The position numbers and the translations under genes are program-made. This document shows positions 14,917-23,300 of a stretch of 64,000 nt of DNA, piece after piece. Position 1 is the first letter of the stretch. The number at the start of each line of letters is the position of its first letter. The notes beneath the pieces were generated by a model, which saw only the letters and a program-made list of their open reading frames with translations, did no database searches and was not told the DNA's origin. Location of the stretch: assembly GCF_000418555.1 (NCBI RefSeq), contig NZ_ATKM01000014.1, positions 1 to 64,000 on the forward strand, given 5' to 3'. The DNA is from Pseudomonas sp. P818 (lineage in GTDB: Bacteria; Pseudomonadota; Gammaproteobacteria; Pseudomonadales; Pseudomonadaceae).

Positions 14917-17001
14917 TCAGGCGATTTCTGCCAGTATCTGGCGTGCGGCTTTCTTCTGCTCATCGTCGCCGTGGTCGATCACCTCATTGAGAATGTCGCA
15001 CGCCGTGGCGATATCACCCTGCTTGATATAGGCCAAAGCCTGGTTGAGCTGGGTCATGTGCTCGGGATTACCGGCCAACTGATCGAGATCACCCTGCAGC
15101 GCCGCGGTGGCGTCGGCCTCGCCGGCGAAGGCGTCGAGGAAGTTGTCGTCCACGTCGTCGCTCAGCACCATCTCCATTTCGCCGAAGGCGCTCAATTGCT
15201 CGTCCTCGTGGTGCAGTTCGAACACCTCGGGCAGCTCCTGCAGATTGCTGGCAAAGGATGCATCGAACTCCGGCTCGGCCGGCGCCTTGGGTTTGGCTTT
15301 GGCCTTGGTCGGGAACGGGCTGACCAGATCCCAGTCGGCATCCAGCGACAGGTCGTCGAGGTTGAGCTGGAAATCGCTTTCGGGCACAGGCTCGGCCGCA
15401 GGCTGCAGCGGCGCCACAGGCTCAATCGGCGCCTGCTGCGCTGCCTGCAGGTTCGGGTGGAGCTCCTTCAGGGCATCGATGCGGGCAGCATCGAACTCCT
15501 CGGCTCGCAGTACCGCCTCTTCTCGAGCGAAACCCGCGCCATCACCCAGCATCGCCAGGACTTCCAGCAGACGGAAGCGCAGGTCGCTGCGTTGTGGGTG
15601 CTGTGCCAGCGCCTTGTTCAGTTCACCACGCGCCTCGCTGATGCGCCCATAGGCGATGTAGACATTGGCGGCCTCGAGCGGATCGACCGGCCCCTGTGCA
15701 CGCACCGGTGCCGGAGCCGGCGCCACCTTGGCCACCGGAGCAGCGACAACGGGAGCGACGCCCGCCGCGCCTTGCGCATCGACAGGCGGCTGCGGCGCCT
15801 GCGTTTTCGGCTGAACCTGCACCACCGCCTTGGCTTTTTCGCCACGGCGCCGAGCGGCCCAGAACAGAGCGCCGAGCAACAACAGCAGCCCGATACCACC
15901 GCCAAGCAATGTCGACCACCAGCCTCGCTCCGCAGCCACCGGTTCCTCGACATTCGGCGGCGCGCTGGCCGCGGGGCCTGCGACCGGTTCTACCGGGGTA
16001 CGCGCCGACAGCTCAGCCAACTGAGCATCCTTCTGCGCCAGCTGCTCCTGCAACTGCTGCAGTTGCAACTGCAGCTGCGCCAAGCCCTGTTGCAACTGCA
16101 GATTTTCCGCGGCCTGATTGGCCAGTTCCAGATCGACCTGGCGCTGCTTCTCTGCCAGTAGCTGCAGGCTGTCGGCTTGTTCCGGCGCGGGCTCCATTGA
16201 ACTCGGAGGTGCGCTGACAGGCCCTTCGGCGCTACTGCCTGCGGCGGCGACAGGCGCCTCTACAGCTGCCGGTGCGGCTGCCGGCGTCGCGACGCCGGCG
16301 CGAGCGGCATCCGGCAACAGCAAGTCGGCACCCGCCTGCAAGCGGCCAGGGTCGCCACCAGCGAAGGCGTTCGGGTTGAGCGCGAGGATGCCCTCCATCA
16401 GAGCCTGCTGAGACAGCGTACTGCCCTGCTCTCGCAGACGCGCGGCAATCAGCCAGAGGCTGTCGCCACGAGCGACCTGATGACGATGGCCCGCCGCCGC
16501 ACTGGGTGGCGTGACCGCTCTGAGCGAGGAAGCCGGAGCAGGACTGGACGCTTGCGTGACAGGTGCCGCAGTCGGCGCAGCCGCCACGGAGGTGTAAGCC
16601 GAGGAGCCCGGCGGATCGAGCAGCACGGTGTACTCACGGAGCAACTGGCCGTTGGGACGCGCCACTTCGACGATGAAATTCAGGTACGGCTCGCGCACAG
16701 GACGGCTCGAGACCACACGGATGACGCTACGCGAACCGCGCAGAAGCGGTGTAAAGCGCAGATCATTGAGGAAGTAGAAACGTTCGACACCCGAACGGTT
16801 GAACACATCGGCGGGTGCCAGGCCGACGCGCAAGTCCTGCGCGCCCAGATCCCCCACTTCAAGCAACTCGATTTCGGCCTCGAAAGGCTGATTCAACGCC
16901 GAATGCAGCGTGATCTCCCCCAAACCGAGCGCTGGCGCCATCCCTGAATACAGAGCAGACCCAGACGCCAAACCCAACACTAACTGACGCACCCGAGCCA
17001 T
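14917..17001 (-). CDS. FimV-family protein
   Basis: A 694-residue inner-membrane peptidoglycan-binding protein of the FimV/HubP family, shorter than FimV itself (919 residues in P. aeruginosa) and corresponding to the PlpD-neighbouring paralogue PA3340. Order: signal peptide (about 1-26), FimV N-terminal domain (GEITLHSALNQPFEAEIELL onward), a LysM-like segment (RHQVARGDSLWLIAARL, near 175-225), Ala/Pro-rich linker, coiled coil rich in Gln/Leu (about 285-330), one membrane helix (GIGLLLLLGALFWAA, near 365), acidic cytoplasmic region and a C-terminal TPR-like FimV domain (MTQLNQALAYIKQGDIATAC). The start at 17001 has GGAGG 4 bases before it. FimV proteins organise the pole, type IV pili and CyaB activity; a direct link to cyaB here is only an inference. 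Confidence 0.85.
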   Translation of the reverse strand: MARVRQLVLGLASGSALYSGMAPALGLGEITLHSALNQPFEAEIELLEVGDLGAQDLRVGLAPADVFNRSGVERFYFLNDLRFTPLLRGSRSVIRVVSSRPVREPYLNFIVEVARPNGQLLREYTVLLDPPGSSAYTSVAAAPTAAPVTQASSPAPASSLRAVTPPSAAAGHRHQVARGDSLWLIAARLREQGSTLSQQALMEGILALNPNAFAGGDPGRLQAGADLLLPDAARAGVATPAAAPAAVEAPVAAAGSSAEGPVSAPPSSMEPAPEQADSLQLLAEKQRQVDLELANQAAENLQLQQGLAQLQLQLQQLQEQLAQKDAQLAELSARTPVEPVAGPAASAPPNVEEPVAAERGWWSTLLGGGIGLLLLLGALFWAARRRGEKAKAVVQVQPKTQAPQPPVDAQGAAGVAPVVAAPVAKVAPAPAPVRAQGPVDPLEAANVYIAYGRISEARGELNKALAQHPQRSDLRFRLLEVLAMLGDGAGFAREEAVLRAEEFDAARIDALKELHPNLQAAQQAPIEPVAPLQPAAEPVPESDFQLNLDDLSLDADWDLVSPFPTKAKAKPKAPAEPEFDASFASNLQELPEVFELHHEDEQLSAFGEMEMVLSDDVDDNFLDAFAGEADATAALQGDLDQLAGNPEHMTQLNQALAYIKQGDIATACDILNEVIDHGDDEQKKAARQILAEIA

Positions 17002-17098
17002 GTGACCTCCAGGGTTATCCGGCTCGAACGCCACCTCCTCGACTTCCTGTCTTAGCTTCCCTTGGCCGGGAGGTTGGCGCCCTTCGAAGTTCGAGAAC

Positions 17099-17121
17099 GC
17101 TCGACAAGGTCCTTGTCGAGC
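17099..17121. promoter_or_regulatory. 23-bp perfect palindrome upstream of fimV-like gene
   Basis: Arms GCTCGACAAGG and CCTTGTCGAGC are exact complements around a single T. The site is about 98 bp before the fimV-like start and about 160 bp past the marR stop. A regulator operator, possibly for the adjacent MarR protein, is more likely than a terminator because no T-run follows. Confidence 0.5.
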
Positions 17122-17280
17122 CCGCCTCGAATAGCATTATGGCTACTAATTCACAAAGTAGCGGATTGGACGCCAGTTTGCCGATGAAAGCCGGTGGCCA
17201 TCAAGCTGAATCAGTCAAAAGTTGGGCACAAAATGCCGCTGGTCATAAAAGTGATCGCAAATTTGACAGTACTGATGCAA

Positions 17281-17712
17281 TCACTTCATCAGGTTGCCAA
17301 GCACCCGAGCATGTACCTGCTGGCAACGCCGCAGATCATCCTCATCGATACCGGCAAAGACTTCATGACGAAGCTGGGTGGAGATCGCCTCGATCTTCTC
17401 GATCAGCGGCTGCGCCTTGGGCTGCAGGGCGATCTTCTTGGCGCGGCGATCTTCGGGCACGGCTACTCGCGTGACCAGACCCTGACTTTCCAGACTGTCG
17501 AGCAGACGTGCCAGGGTTGGCCCTTCAACCCCGACGCTTTGCGCCAGTTCGCGCTGGGTCGGCATTTCGGTGAAGCGTGCCAGGTGCAACAGCACCAGCC
17601 AACGTGCCTGGGATAGGCCGAGGCCGACCAAGCGTCTATCGAGTTCGGAACGCCAGGCGCGTGACAGCTGAGCGACTTGCATGGCAAAGCGGTGTTGATC
17701 GGGGTAAGACAT
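17281..17712 (-). CDS. MarR family transcriptional regulator
   Basis: A 143-residue winged helix-turn-helix protein. It has the MarR layout: N-terminal dimerisation helix, LGLSQARWLVLLHLARF, recognition region TQRELAQSVGVEGPTLARLLDSLESQGLV, the wing RVAVPEDRRAKKIALQPK with the typical Asp-Arg-Arg, and a C-terminal dimerisation helix. The order fimV-like, marR, diguanylate cyclase, recQ matches PA3340-PA3344. The AT-rich segment just upstream (around 17739-17752, CTAATTATTAG-like) could be an autoregulatory site. The ligand is unknown. Confidence 0.9.
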   Translation of the reverse strand: MSYPDQHRFAMQVAQLSRAWRSELDRRLVGLGLSQARWLVLLHLARFTEMPTQRELAQSVGVEGPTLARLLDSLESQGLVTRVAVPEDRRAKKIALQPKAQPLIEKIEAISTQLRHEVFAGIDEDDLRRCQQVHARVLGNLMK

Positions 17713-17844
17713 GGGCTAGCGGACTCACACAAAGGTCAAAAACTAATTATTAGCCAGCTAGCCATAACCCGATGCACAGGGCAAGCGCAGATTGCGTCGC
17801 GAGCGTTGCAGAATGCGACTGAAGGTCAGCCGGACGGCTGCGAG

Positions 17845-19080
17845 TCAGGCAGCGACCTGGTTGCGCCCGAAAGCCTTGGCCTCATACAGGGCACGGTCAG
17901 CCTGTTCGTAGAGCTGACTCAACTCGGGCTGTGTCTCTGGGCTCAGCCAGGCGACACCGATGGACATGGTCAGCACATCGGCACTGTCGGAGCCGCGGTG
18001 GGCAATGCCCGCCTCCTCCAGTGACTGGCGCAAGGCTTCGGCACGCTGCCTGGCCTCGTCGGCACCTATATCGAACAGCAGCAGGGCGAATTCTTCCCCG
18101 CCGAGCCGCACGCCAATGTCCAGCGGCCGCCGAGCGGCCTGCTCGATCAACGCGCCAACCTGCTGCAGCGCAGCGTCGCCTGCCTGGTGACCGTAACAGT
18201 CGTTGTAGGCCTTGAAATGGTCGATGTCGCAGAGCAGCAGCGCCAGTGACTTGCCGTCACGCTGCGCCTGGCGCCACAGGCGTTCGAACTGTCGATTGAA
18301 GCTGCGTCGGTTGTGCAGGCCGGTCAGGCTGTCATGATAGGCGAGCAGGCGCATCAGGCGGCTGACCAGGAAGTGCTCACGCGACTTGTATTCCAGCAGA
18401 TAGCAGCCGACGGCGCCGATAAGGTTGCCGAATGCAAGAAACAACACGTTGTTGACCAGCCTCGGCACAGGCAGCCCTGCGAACCATTCGGCCACCACGT
18501 ATGCAAGCAGCACCACCAGCGAGCAGGCCAATGCTTCGCTGAGACGCAGGCCAACCAGGAAGTAGGCCGCCATGCTTACCAGCAGCAGGCCTTCATACGG
18601 ATAGCCGGGGTCGGCACGGTGGGCGATGCCGACCACCAGCGCGGCGCCCACACCCAGAACCAGGATGCAGGCCATGCTCAATGGCAGTAGCAGGTGGATG
18701 TGCCGGCGCTGCAGGATCAGCACAGCGCACGCCAGCAGGATGACCAGCACCACCACACGTGTGGCGATCACCCAGCCAAGATGCGATGCGGGCACCACCA
18801 GCACGTCGAGCGCCGCCAAGGCCAGCCAGATAACCGTGGCGACAATGAGTGCAATACGTCTGAGCTCGAAGCTGTCTTCGAGCATATGGGCACGGTACTC
18901 ACGCTCGAGCACGCGGGAAAAGCGTAGCCAGCGAAAACCCAGAGTGAGCTGGTCGGCATAGGGGCTCGGACGAACTTCATCGAGCCAGGCGTGATAATTG
19001 GGCACCCTCACCTCGTCATCTGGCGGCCTGCCCCACACCTTAGCCTTGTCGGTGAAATGCTGCCAGAAGCGCGACGGCAA
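17845..19080 (-). CDS. hsbD: Membrane diguanylate cyclase, HsbD-like
   Basis: A 411-residue protein with an N-terminal membrane region (about residues 72-225, at least five hydrophobic helices) and a C-terminal GGDEF domain from about 240. The active-site motif is RLGGEEF, an active variant; HDSLTGLHNRRSF at the domain start and DIDHFKAYND for metal binding are intact, so it should make c-di-GMP from two GTP. The allosteric I-site RxxD is not obvious. By position beside recQ it corresponds to P. aeruginosa HsbD (PA3343), which feeds surface-attachment decisions. It lies 18 bp downstream of recQ and may be co-transcribed with it. Confidence 0.87.
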   Translation of the reverse strand: MPSRFWQHFTDKAKVWGRPPDDEVRVPNYHAWLDEVRPSPYADQLTLGFRWLRFSRVLEREYRAHMLEDSFELRRIALIVATVIWLALAALDVLVVPASHLGWVIATRVVVLVILLACAVLILQRRHIHLLLPLSMACILVLGVGAALVVGIAHRADPGYPYEGLLLVSMAAYFLVGLRLSEALACSLVVLLAYVVAEWFAGLPVPRLVNNVLFLAFGNLIGAVGCYLLEYKSREHFLVSRLMRLLAYHDSLTGLHNRRSFNRQFERLWRQAQRDGKSLALLLCDIDHFKAYNDCYGHQAGDAALQQVGALIEQAARRPLDIGVRLGGEEFALLLFDIGADEARQRAEALRQSLEEAGIAHRGSDSADVLTMSIGVAWLSPETQPELSQLYEQADRALYEAKAFGRNQVAA

Positions 19081-19098
19081 GCTGCACGCCGCTCGGCC

Positions 19099-21231
19099 TC
19101 AGAGTTCGAACTCGGCCTGCAGGGCCGCGCGTACGCAGTAGAGCACCGTCTCGTCGACACGCCCGGCGAACAGCGGCGCGATCTCGCTGACTGCGGGCAG
19201 CTCACCCTCGCCGTCGAGGAAGCTTTCCTGAATCTCGCCGAGGAGTTCTTCGGGCAGATCCAGCGCCTGCTCCAGGGTCAGTTGCTGCTCGGCGATGGCC
19301 TCGGCCAGCAGGCTGTAGACGTTCTTCTCTGTGCAATTGAGCTGGCCGGCGATCTGCGCAGGCGTCATGCCGGCACGCGCCAGGCTGACCAGCTCGTGGC
19401 GCAGATCGGCCACCGGAGCCGGGGCATCATCCGCAGCACTGCCATTGAGCACTTCCAGAAAAGCCTGACCGTAACGTTCCAGCTTGCGCGCGCCCACACC
19501 GCTGACCTCGGCCATCTCGCTCAGCGAGCCGGGCTGGCTGCGCAGCATTTCCAGCAGCGTGGCATCGGGGAAGATCACATAAGGCGGTACGCTGTGCTCC
19601 TCGGCCAGCTTGCGCCGCAGGCTGCGCAGCGCCTCCCACATTTCCCGCTCATGGCCGCGCACCAGCTGGCTTGCGGCGCTGCTGGAGGCCTTGGCTGCCT
19701 GAGCCGGTTTGGGTTCACGACGCAGTTGCAGGCTGACCTCGCCACGCAGCAGCGGCCGGCAACTTTCATCCAGGCGCAAACCACCAAAACCTTCCAGATC
19801 GACATCGGCCAGACCACGGGCGACCAGCTGGCGGAACAGGGTTCGCCACTCCACCTCGGAAAGCCCCTTGCCCACACCGAACACAGCCAGGTGCTGATGG
19901 CCGGCGGCGCGGATTTTCTCGTTGTCGCGGCCGAGCAGGATGTCCACCAGATGGCCGACACCATAGCGCTGGCCACTGCGGTAGATGGCCGACAGCGCCT
20001 GGCGCGCCGGTTCGGTGGCGTCCCAGGTCTCGACGCCGTCGATGCAATTGTCGCAGTGCCCGCAAGGCTGAGGCAGTTCCTCGTCGAAATAGGCCAGCAG
20101 CGCCTGGCGACGGCAGCGGGTTTCCTCGCACAGGGCGAGCATGGCGTCGAGCTTGTGCTGTTCGATGCGCTTGTGGCGCTCGTCACCATCCGAGTTGGCC
20201 AGCATCTGCTTAAGGAAGATCACGTCCTGCAGGCCGTACGCCATCCAGGCATCGGCGGGTAAACCGTCACGCCCGGCGCGACCAGTTTCCTGGTAATAGG
20301 CCTCCAGCGACTTGGGCAGGTCCAGGTGGCAGACGAAGCGCACGTTGGGTTTGTCGATGCCCATGCCGAAGGCGATGGTCGCTACCATGATCAGACCTTC
20401 CTCGTTGAGAAAGCGCTTCTGATGATAGGCACGCAGCTCGTTGGGCAAGCCGGCGTGATAAGGCAGCGCGGGGAAGCCCTGGCTGCTGAGGAAGTCAGCG
20501 ACCTCCTCGACCTTCTTGCGCGACAGGCAGTAGACGATGCCCGCATCACCCTTGCGCGCAGCGAGAAAGCCGAGCAGCTGCTTGCGCGGCTGATCCTTGG
20601 GCTGGATGCGGTAGAAGATGTTGGGCCGGTCGAAGCTCGACAGGAAGCGCTCGGCATCATTCAGATGCAGGCGCTGAACGATCTCCTCGCGGGTGCGCTT
20701 GTCTGCCGTGGCGGTCAGGGCAAGGCGCGGCACCTGCGGGAACAGCTCGGCAAGCTGACCAAGCTGCAGATATTCCGGGCGGAAGTCATGGCCCCACTGC
20801 GATACGCAGTGCGCCTCGTCGATGGCAAACAGGGCGATGTCCAGGCCCTGCAGGAAGCTCAGCATGCGTGGCTGCACCAGACGCTCCGGCGCCAGGTAGA
20901 GCATCTTGATCTGCCCGCAGCGAATACGGTCGGCGATCTCGCGCTGCTCATCGACGCTCAGCGTGGAGTTCAGCGCCACCGCGGCCACACCCAGCTCATC
21001 GAGTGTCGCCACCTGATCGTCCATCAGTGCGATCAGCGGCGAAACCACCACCGCCAGGCCCTCGCGCATCAATGCCGGCACCTGATAGCACAGCGATTTG
21101 CCGCCGCCGGTGGGCATCAGTACCAGCGCATCACCGCCTGCTGCCACACGCTCGATGATCGCAGCCTGGTTGCCGCGAAAGGCGTCGTAGCCGAAAACGT
21201 CTTTGAGAATGCGCAGGGCGTGGTCGAGCAT
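19099..21231 (-). CDS. recQ: ATP-dependent DNA helicase RecQ
   Basis: A 710-residue 3'-5' superfamily 2 helicase for recombination and fork repair. Visible motifs: Gln20-Asn21 region FRGNQ (motif 0), Walker A MPTGGGKS (residues 39-46), DEAH in [17 protein letters not shown] including the RecQ aromatic loop, motif [27 protein letters not shown], the zinc-binding Cys cluster ([19 protein letters not shown]), an RQC winged helix and an HRDC domain at about 525-600. After HRDC there is an extra approximately 100-residue tail with a helix-turn-helix-like stretch ([20 protein letters not shown]), common in pseudomonads. Length and motifs are complete. Confidence 0.95.
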   Translation of the reverse strand: MLDHALRILKDVFGYDAFRGNQAAIIERVAAGGDALVLMPTGGGKSLCYQVPALMREGLAVVVSPLIALMDDQVATLDELGVAAVALNSTLSVDEQREIADRIRCGQIKMLYLAPERLVQPRMLSFLQGLDIALFAIDEAHCVSQWGHDFRPEYLQLGQLAELFPQVPRLALTATADKRTREEIVQRLHLNDAERFLSSFDRPNIFYRIQPKDQPRKQLLGFLAARKGDAGIVYCLSRKKVEEVADFLSSQGFPALPYHAGLPNELRAYHQKRFLNEEGLIMVATIAFGMGIDKPNVRFVCHLDLPKSLEAYYQETGRAGRDGLPADAWMAYGLQDVIFLKQMLANSDGDERHKRIEQHKLDAMLALCEETRCRRQALLAYFDEELPQPCGHCDNCIDGVETWDATEPARQALSAIYRSGQRYGVGHLVDILLGRDNEKIRAAGHQHLAVFGVGKGLSEVEWRTLFRQLVARGLADVDLEGFGGLRLDESCRPLLRGEVSLQLRREPKPAQAAKASSSAASQLVRGHEREMWEALRSLRRKLAEEHSVPPYVIFPDATLLEMLRSQPGSLSEMAEVSGVGARKLERYGQAFLEVLNGSAADDAPAPVADLRHELVSLARAGMTPAQIAGQLNCTEKNVYSLLAEAIAEQQLTLEQALDLPEELLGEIQESFLDGEGELPAVSEIAPLFAGRVDETVLYCVRAALQAEFEL

Positions 21232-21420
21232 GAAGGCCTCCGAATCGAGCCGCGCATTATGCCGCAGGATGACCCGCAGCAGGGCGTCGGTCCATCCGAT
21301 TGGCGGTCAATGAGCGTTCCGCCTGTAGTCTTTCCGCACTGCGGCGGCCCATCGCTATGGCCGCAGAGCCCCGCGTAGACTAGAATCCAGCCTCGTTTAC
21401 TCCTTCAAGGTAGCCCCACG

Positions 21421-22005
21421 ATGTCCTTCGCCGAGCAACTGTCCCGCCTGCAAGCCTTTCTCGATGCCGACGAGCTGCACGAGGAAGCGCTGGACTATGT
21501 CGCCGCTCATGGCTACCTGACCGCCCTGGCGATCTGCCCTGATCAGGTACCGGAGCGCGAGTGGATCGACGCGCTGTTCGCCGAGCCGCCGCACTACCGC
21601 AGCGACGCCGAGCGCGAGGAGATCGAGAACACCCTGATCCATCTGAAGGCGCATATCGCGCGTCAGCTGGCTGGTGAAGAAGAACCCGAACTGCCCTGCG
21701 ACCTGGACCTCGGCGAGGAGCCGGACGATTCCGACCTGCGCGGTTGGTGCATCGGTTTCATGGAAGGCGTGTTCCTGCGCGAAGCCGTGTGGTTCGAGGA
21801 TGCCGAGGACGAAGTCAGCGAACTGCTGCTGCCGATCATGGTCGGCTCCGGCCTGTTCGACGAACAGCAGGAATTCGCCGAAATCGCCCGTGATCGCGAC
21901 CTGGTGGACAGCATGATCGACCAGATCCCCGAGCTGCTCACTGCCCTCTTCCTGCTGTGCCAGGCGCCGGAAGAAAAACCGGCGCTGCTCAAGCCCCGCC
22001 ACTAA
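21421..22005 (+). CDS. YecA/YgfB family protein (UPF0149)
   Basis: A 194-residue acidic protein of the UPF0149 family with the conserved centre RGWCIGFMEGVFL and an acidic second half. There are no membrane segments, and the C-terminal SEC-C zinc motif found in some YecA proteins is absent. The function is uncertain. It is divergent from recQ; AAGG lies shortly before the ATG. Confidence 0.85.
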   Translation: MSFAEQLSRLQAFLDADELHEEALDYVAAHGYLTALAICPDQVPEREWIDALFAEPPHYRSDAEREEIENTLIHLKAHIARQLAGEEEPELPCDLDLGEEPDDSDLRGWCIGFMEGVFLREAVWFEDAEDEVSELLLPIMVGSGLFDEQQEFAEIARDRDLVDSMIDQIPELLTALFLLCQAPEEKPALLKPRH

Positions 22006-22010
22006 GCGCG

Positions 22011-22032
22011 AGCCGGGGGCAATGCCCCGGCT
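22011..22032. other. Hairpin after YecA-family gene
   Basis: AGCCGGGG and CCCCGGCT pair around GCAATG, right after the YecA-family stop. It resembles a half REP element. The ATG at 22022 that would extend the next gene lies beside its loop, which argues against that start. Confidence 0.55.
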
Positions 22033-22051
22033 ACAGCCCGACGACTTGCCC

Positions 22052-22450
22052 ATGCCGCGTGACATCCAGCCAAGCCGCCACCGCAGCGTCCGTTATCTGC
22101 TGCTGGTCATCGGCTGGCTGAGCGTGGTGCTCGGGGTCATCGGCATCTTTCTCCCGGTATTGCCGACCACGCCGTTCCTGCTCCTGGCCGCCGCCTGCTT
22201 CGTGCGCAGCTCGCGACGCTTCTACCTCTGGCTGGTCACCCACCCTCACCTCGGCCCATGGATTCGCGACTACCTCGAAGGCCAGGGCATACCGCTCAAG
22301 GGCAAGGTCTACGCGCTGCTGCTGATGTGGGCGAGCATCGCCTTCTCCTGCTACCTGGTGCCCCTGCCTTGGGCGCGCGCATTCATGCTCAGCAGCGCTG
22401 TGCTGGTGAGCATTTACATCCTGCGCCAGAAAACCCTGCCCAATCCCTGA
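22052..22450 (+). CDS. DUF454 (YbaN-like) inner membrane protein
   Basis: A 132-residue protein of the YbaN/DUF454 family, with hydrophobic helices at about residues 15-50 and 85-125 and the family centre GVIGIFLPVLPTTPFLLLAAACFVRSS, followed by HPHLGPWIRDYLEGQGIPLKGKV. The start at 22052 is preferred over 22022 because the latter falls in a repeat hairpin. The role is unknown. A REP-like element follows it. Confidence 0.85.
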   Translation: MPRDIQPSRHRSVRYLLLVIGWLSVVLGVIGIFLPVLPTTPFLLLAAACFVRSSRRFYLWLVTHPHLGPWIRDYLEGQGIPLKGKVYALLLMWASIAFSCYLVPLPWARAFMLSSAVLVSIYILRQKTLPNP

Positions 22451-22459
22451 GTGCTTTAC

Positions 22460-22500
22460 GTAGCCCGGACGCAATCCGGGGGCAGTGAATTTCGGGCTAC
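22460..22500. repeat. REP-like palindrome, GTAGCCCGGA family
   Basis: GTAGCCCGGACGCAATCCGGG begins the element and TTCGGGCTAC closes it; the right arm is shorter than in the copies at 39021 and 57588. It lies between the DUF454 gene and lapG. Confidence 0.75.
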
Positions 22501-22610
22501 AGCCCGCTTTTCGACAGCCTTTTGACACCTCTTCCTTGCGCTAGCGAAGCGGCCGGCAAAAAATCGACACCTCGCCTAGACTTCGGCGATCAGGCCCTGA
22601 GACACGACCC

Positions 22611-23291
22611 ATGCGACGGCTGCGCATTCAGCGATGGCGGTGGCGACTGCTGATCCTCTGGATCGGCGGCGGGTTGCTGGCCGGGCTGTCACTGGCGGAC
22701 TGGGACTTCGCCCTGATCATCAAGAACGCCGAGAACCGTTACGGCAACCTCGGCCCGGCGCGAACCCGCCTGCTCGACTGGGAAGAGCTGATCAAGACCA
22801 GCGCGGCGCTGCCGGAGTCTGACAAGCTCAACGAGGTCAACCGCTTCTTCAACCGCAAGGTACGCTTCGTCGACGACATTCAGCTCTGGCGCGAAAACGA
22901 CTACTGGGCCACCCCGGTGGAAATGCTGGTCAAGGGCGCCGGCGACTGCGAGGACTACTCCATCGCCAAATACTTCACCCTGCGCCGTCTCGGCATCCCC
23001 AGCGAAAAGCTGCGCATCACCTACGTCAAGGCGTTGAACTACAACCAGGCGCACATGGTGCTGACCTACTACGCCAGCCCGAGCGCCGAACCGCTGGTAC
23101 TGGACAACCTGATCAACGACATCCGCCCGGCGTCCCAGCGCAAGGACCTGCTCCCGGTTTACGCCTTCAATGCCGAAGGCCTCTACCTGCCCGGCTCCAA
23201 CACCCGCAAGAGCGATTCGAAGAAGCTTTCGCGCTGGCAGGACATCCTGAAAAAAATGCATGCCGAGGGCTTCGCCGTGGGCGAAGGCTAG
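22611..23291 (+). CDS. lapG: LapG periplasmic cysteine protease
   Basis: A 226-residue bacterial transglutaminase-like cysteine protease (BTLCP). An N-terminal signal/anchor helix covers about residues 12-30. The catalytic triad is visible: Cys113 in GAGDCEDYSIAKY, His148 in NQAHMVLTYY and Asp165 in LVLDNLIND. LapG cuts LapA-type adhesins at a TAAG site near their N-terminus; such a site is present in the adhesin encoded at 25794-33422. It lies 9 bp ahead of lapD, the inner-membrane receptor that holds LapG inactive when c-di-GMP is high. Confidence 0.95.
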   Translation: MRRLRIQRWRWRLLILWIGGGLLAGLSLADWDFALIIKNAENRYGNLGPARTRLLDWEELIKTSAALPESDKLNEVNRFFNRKVRFVDDIQLWRENDYWATPVEMLVKGAGDCEDYSIAKYFTLRRLGIPSEKLRITYVKALNYNQAHMVLTYYASPSAEPLVLDNLINDIRPASQRKDLLPVYAFNAEGLYLPGSNTRKSDSKKLSRWQDILKKMHAEGFAVGEG

Positions 23292-23300
23292 GAGGAAGAC

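Noticed and set aside
14902..16161. 419-codon plus-strand frame opposite the fimV-like gene
   Set aside because: Antisense shadow of a recognisable FimV-family protein; its product is repetitive Arg/Leu/Gln sequence.
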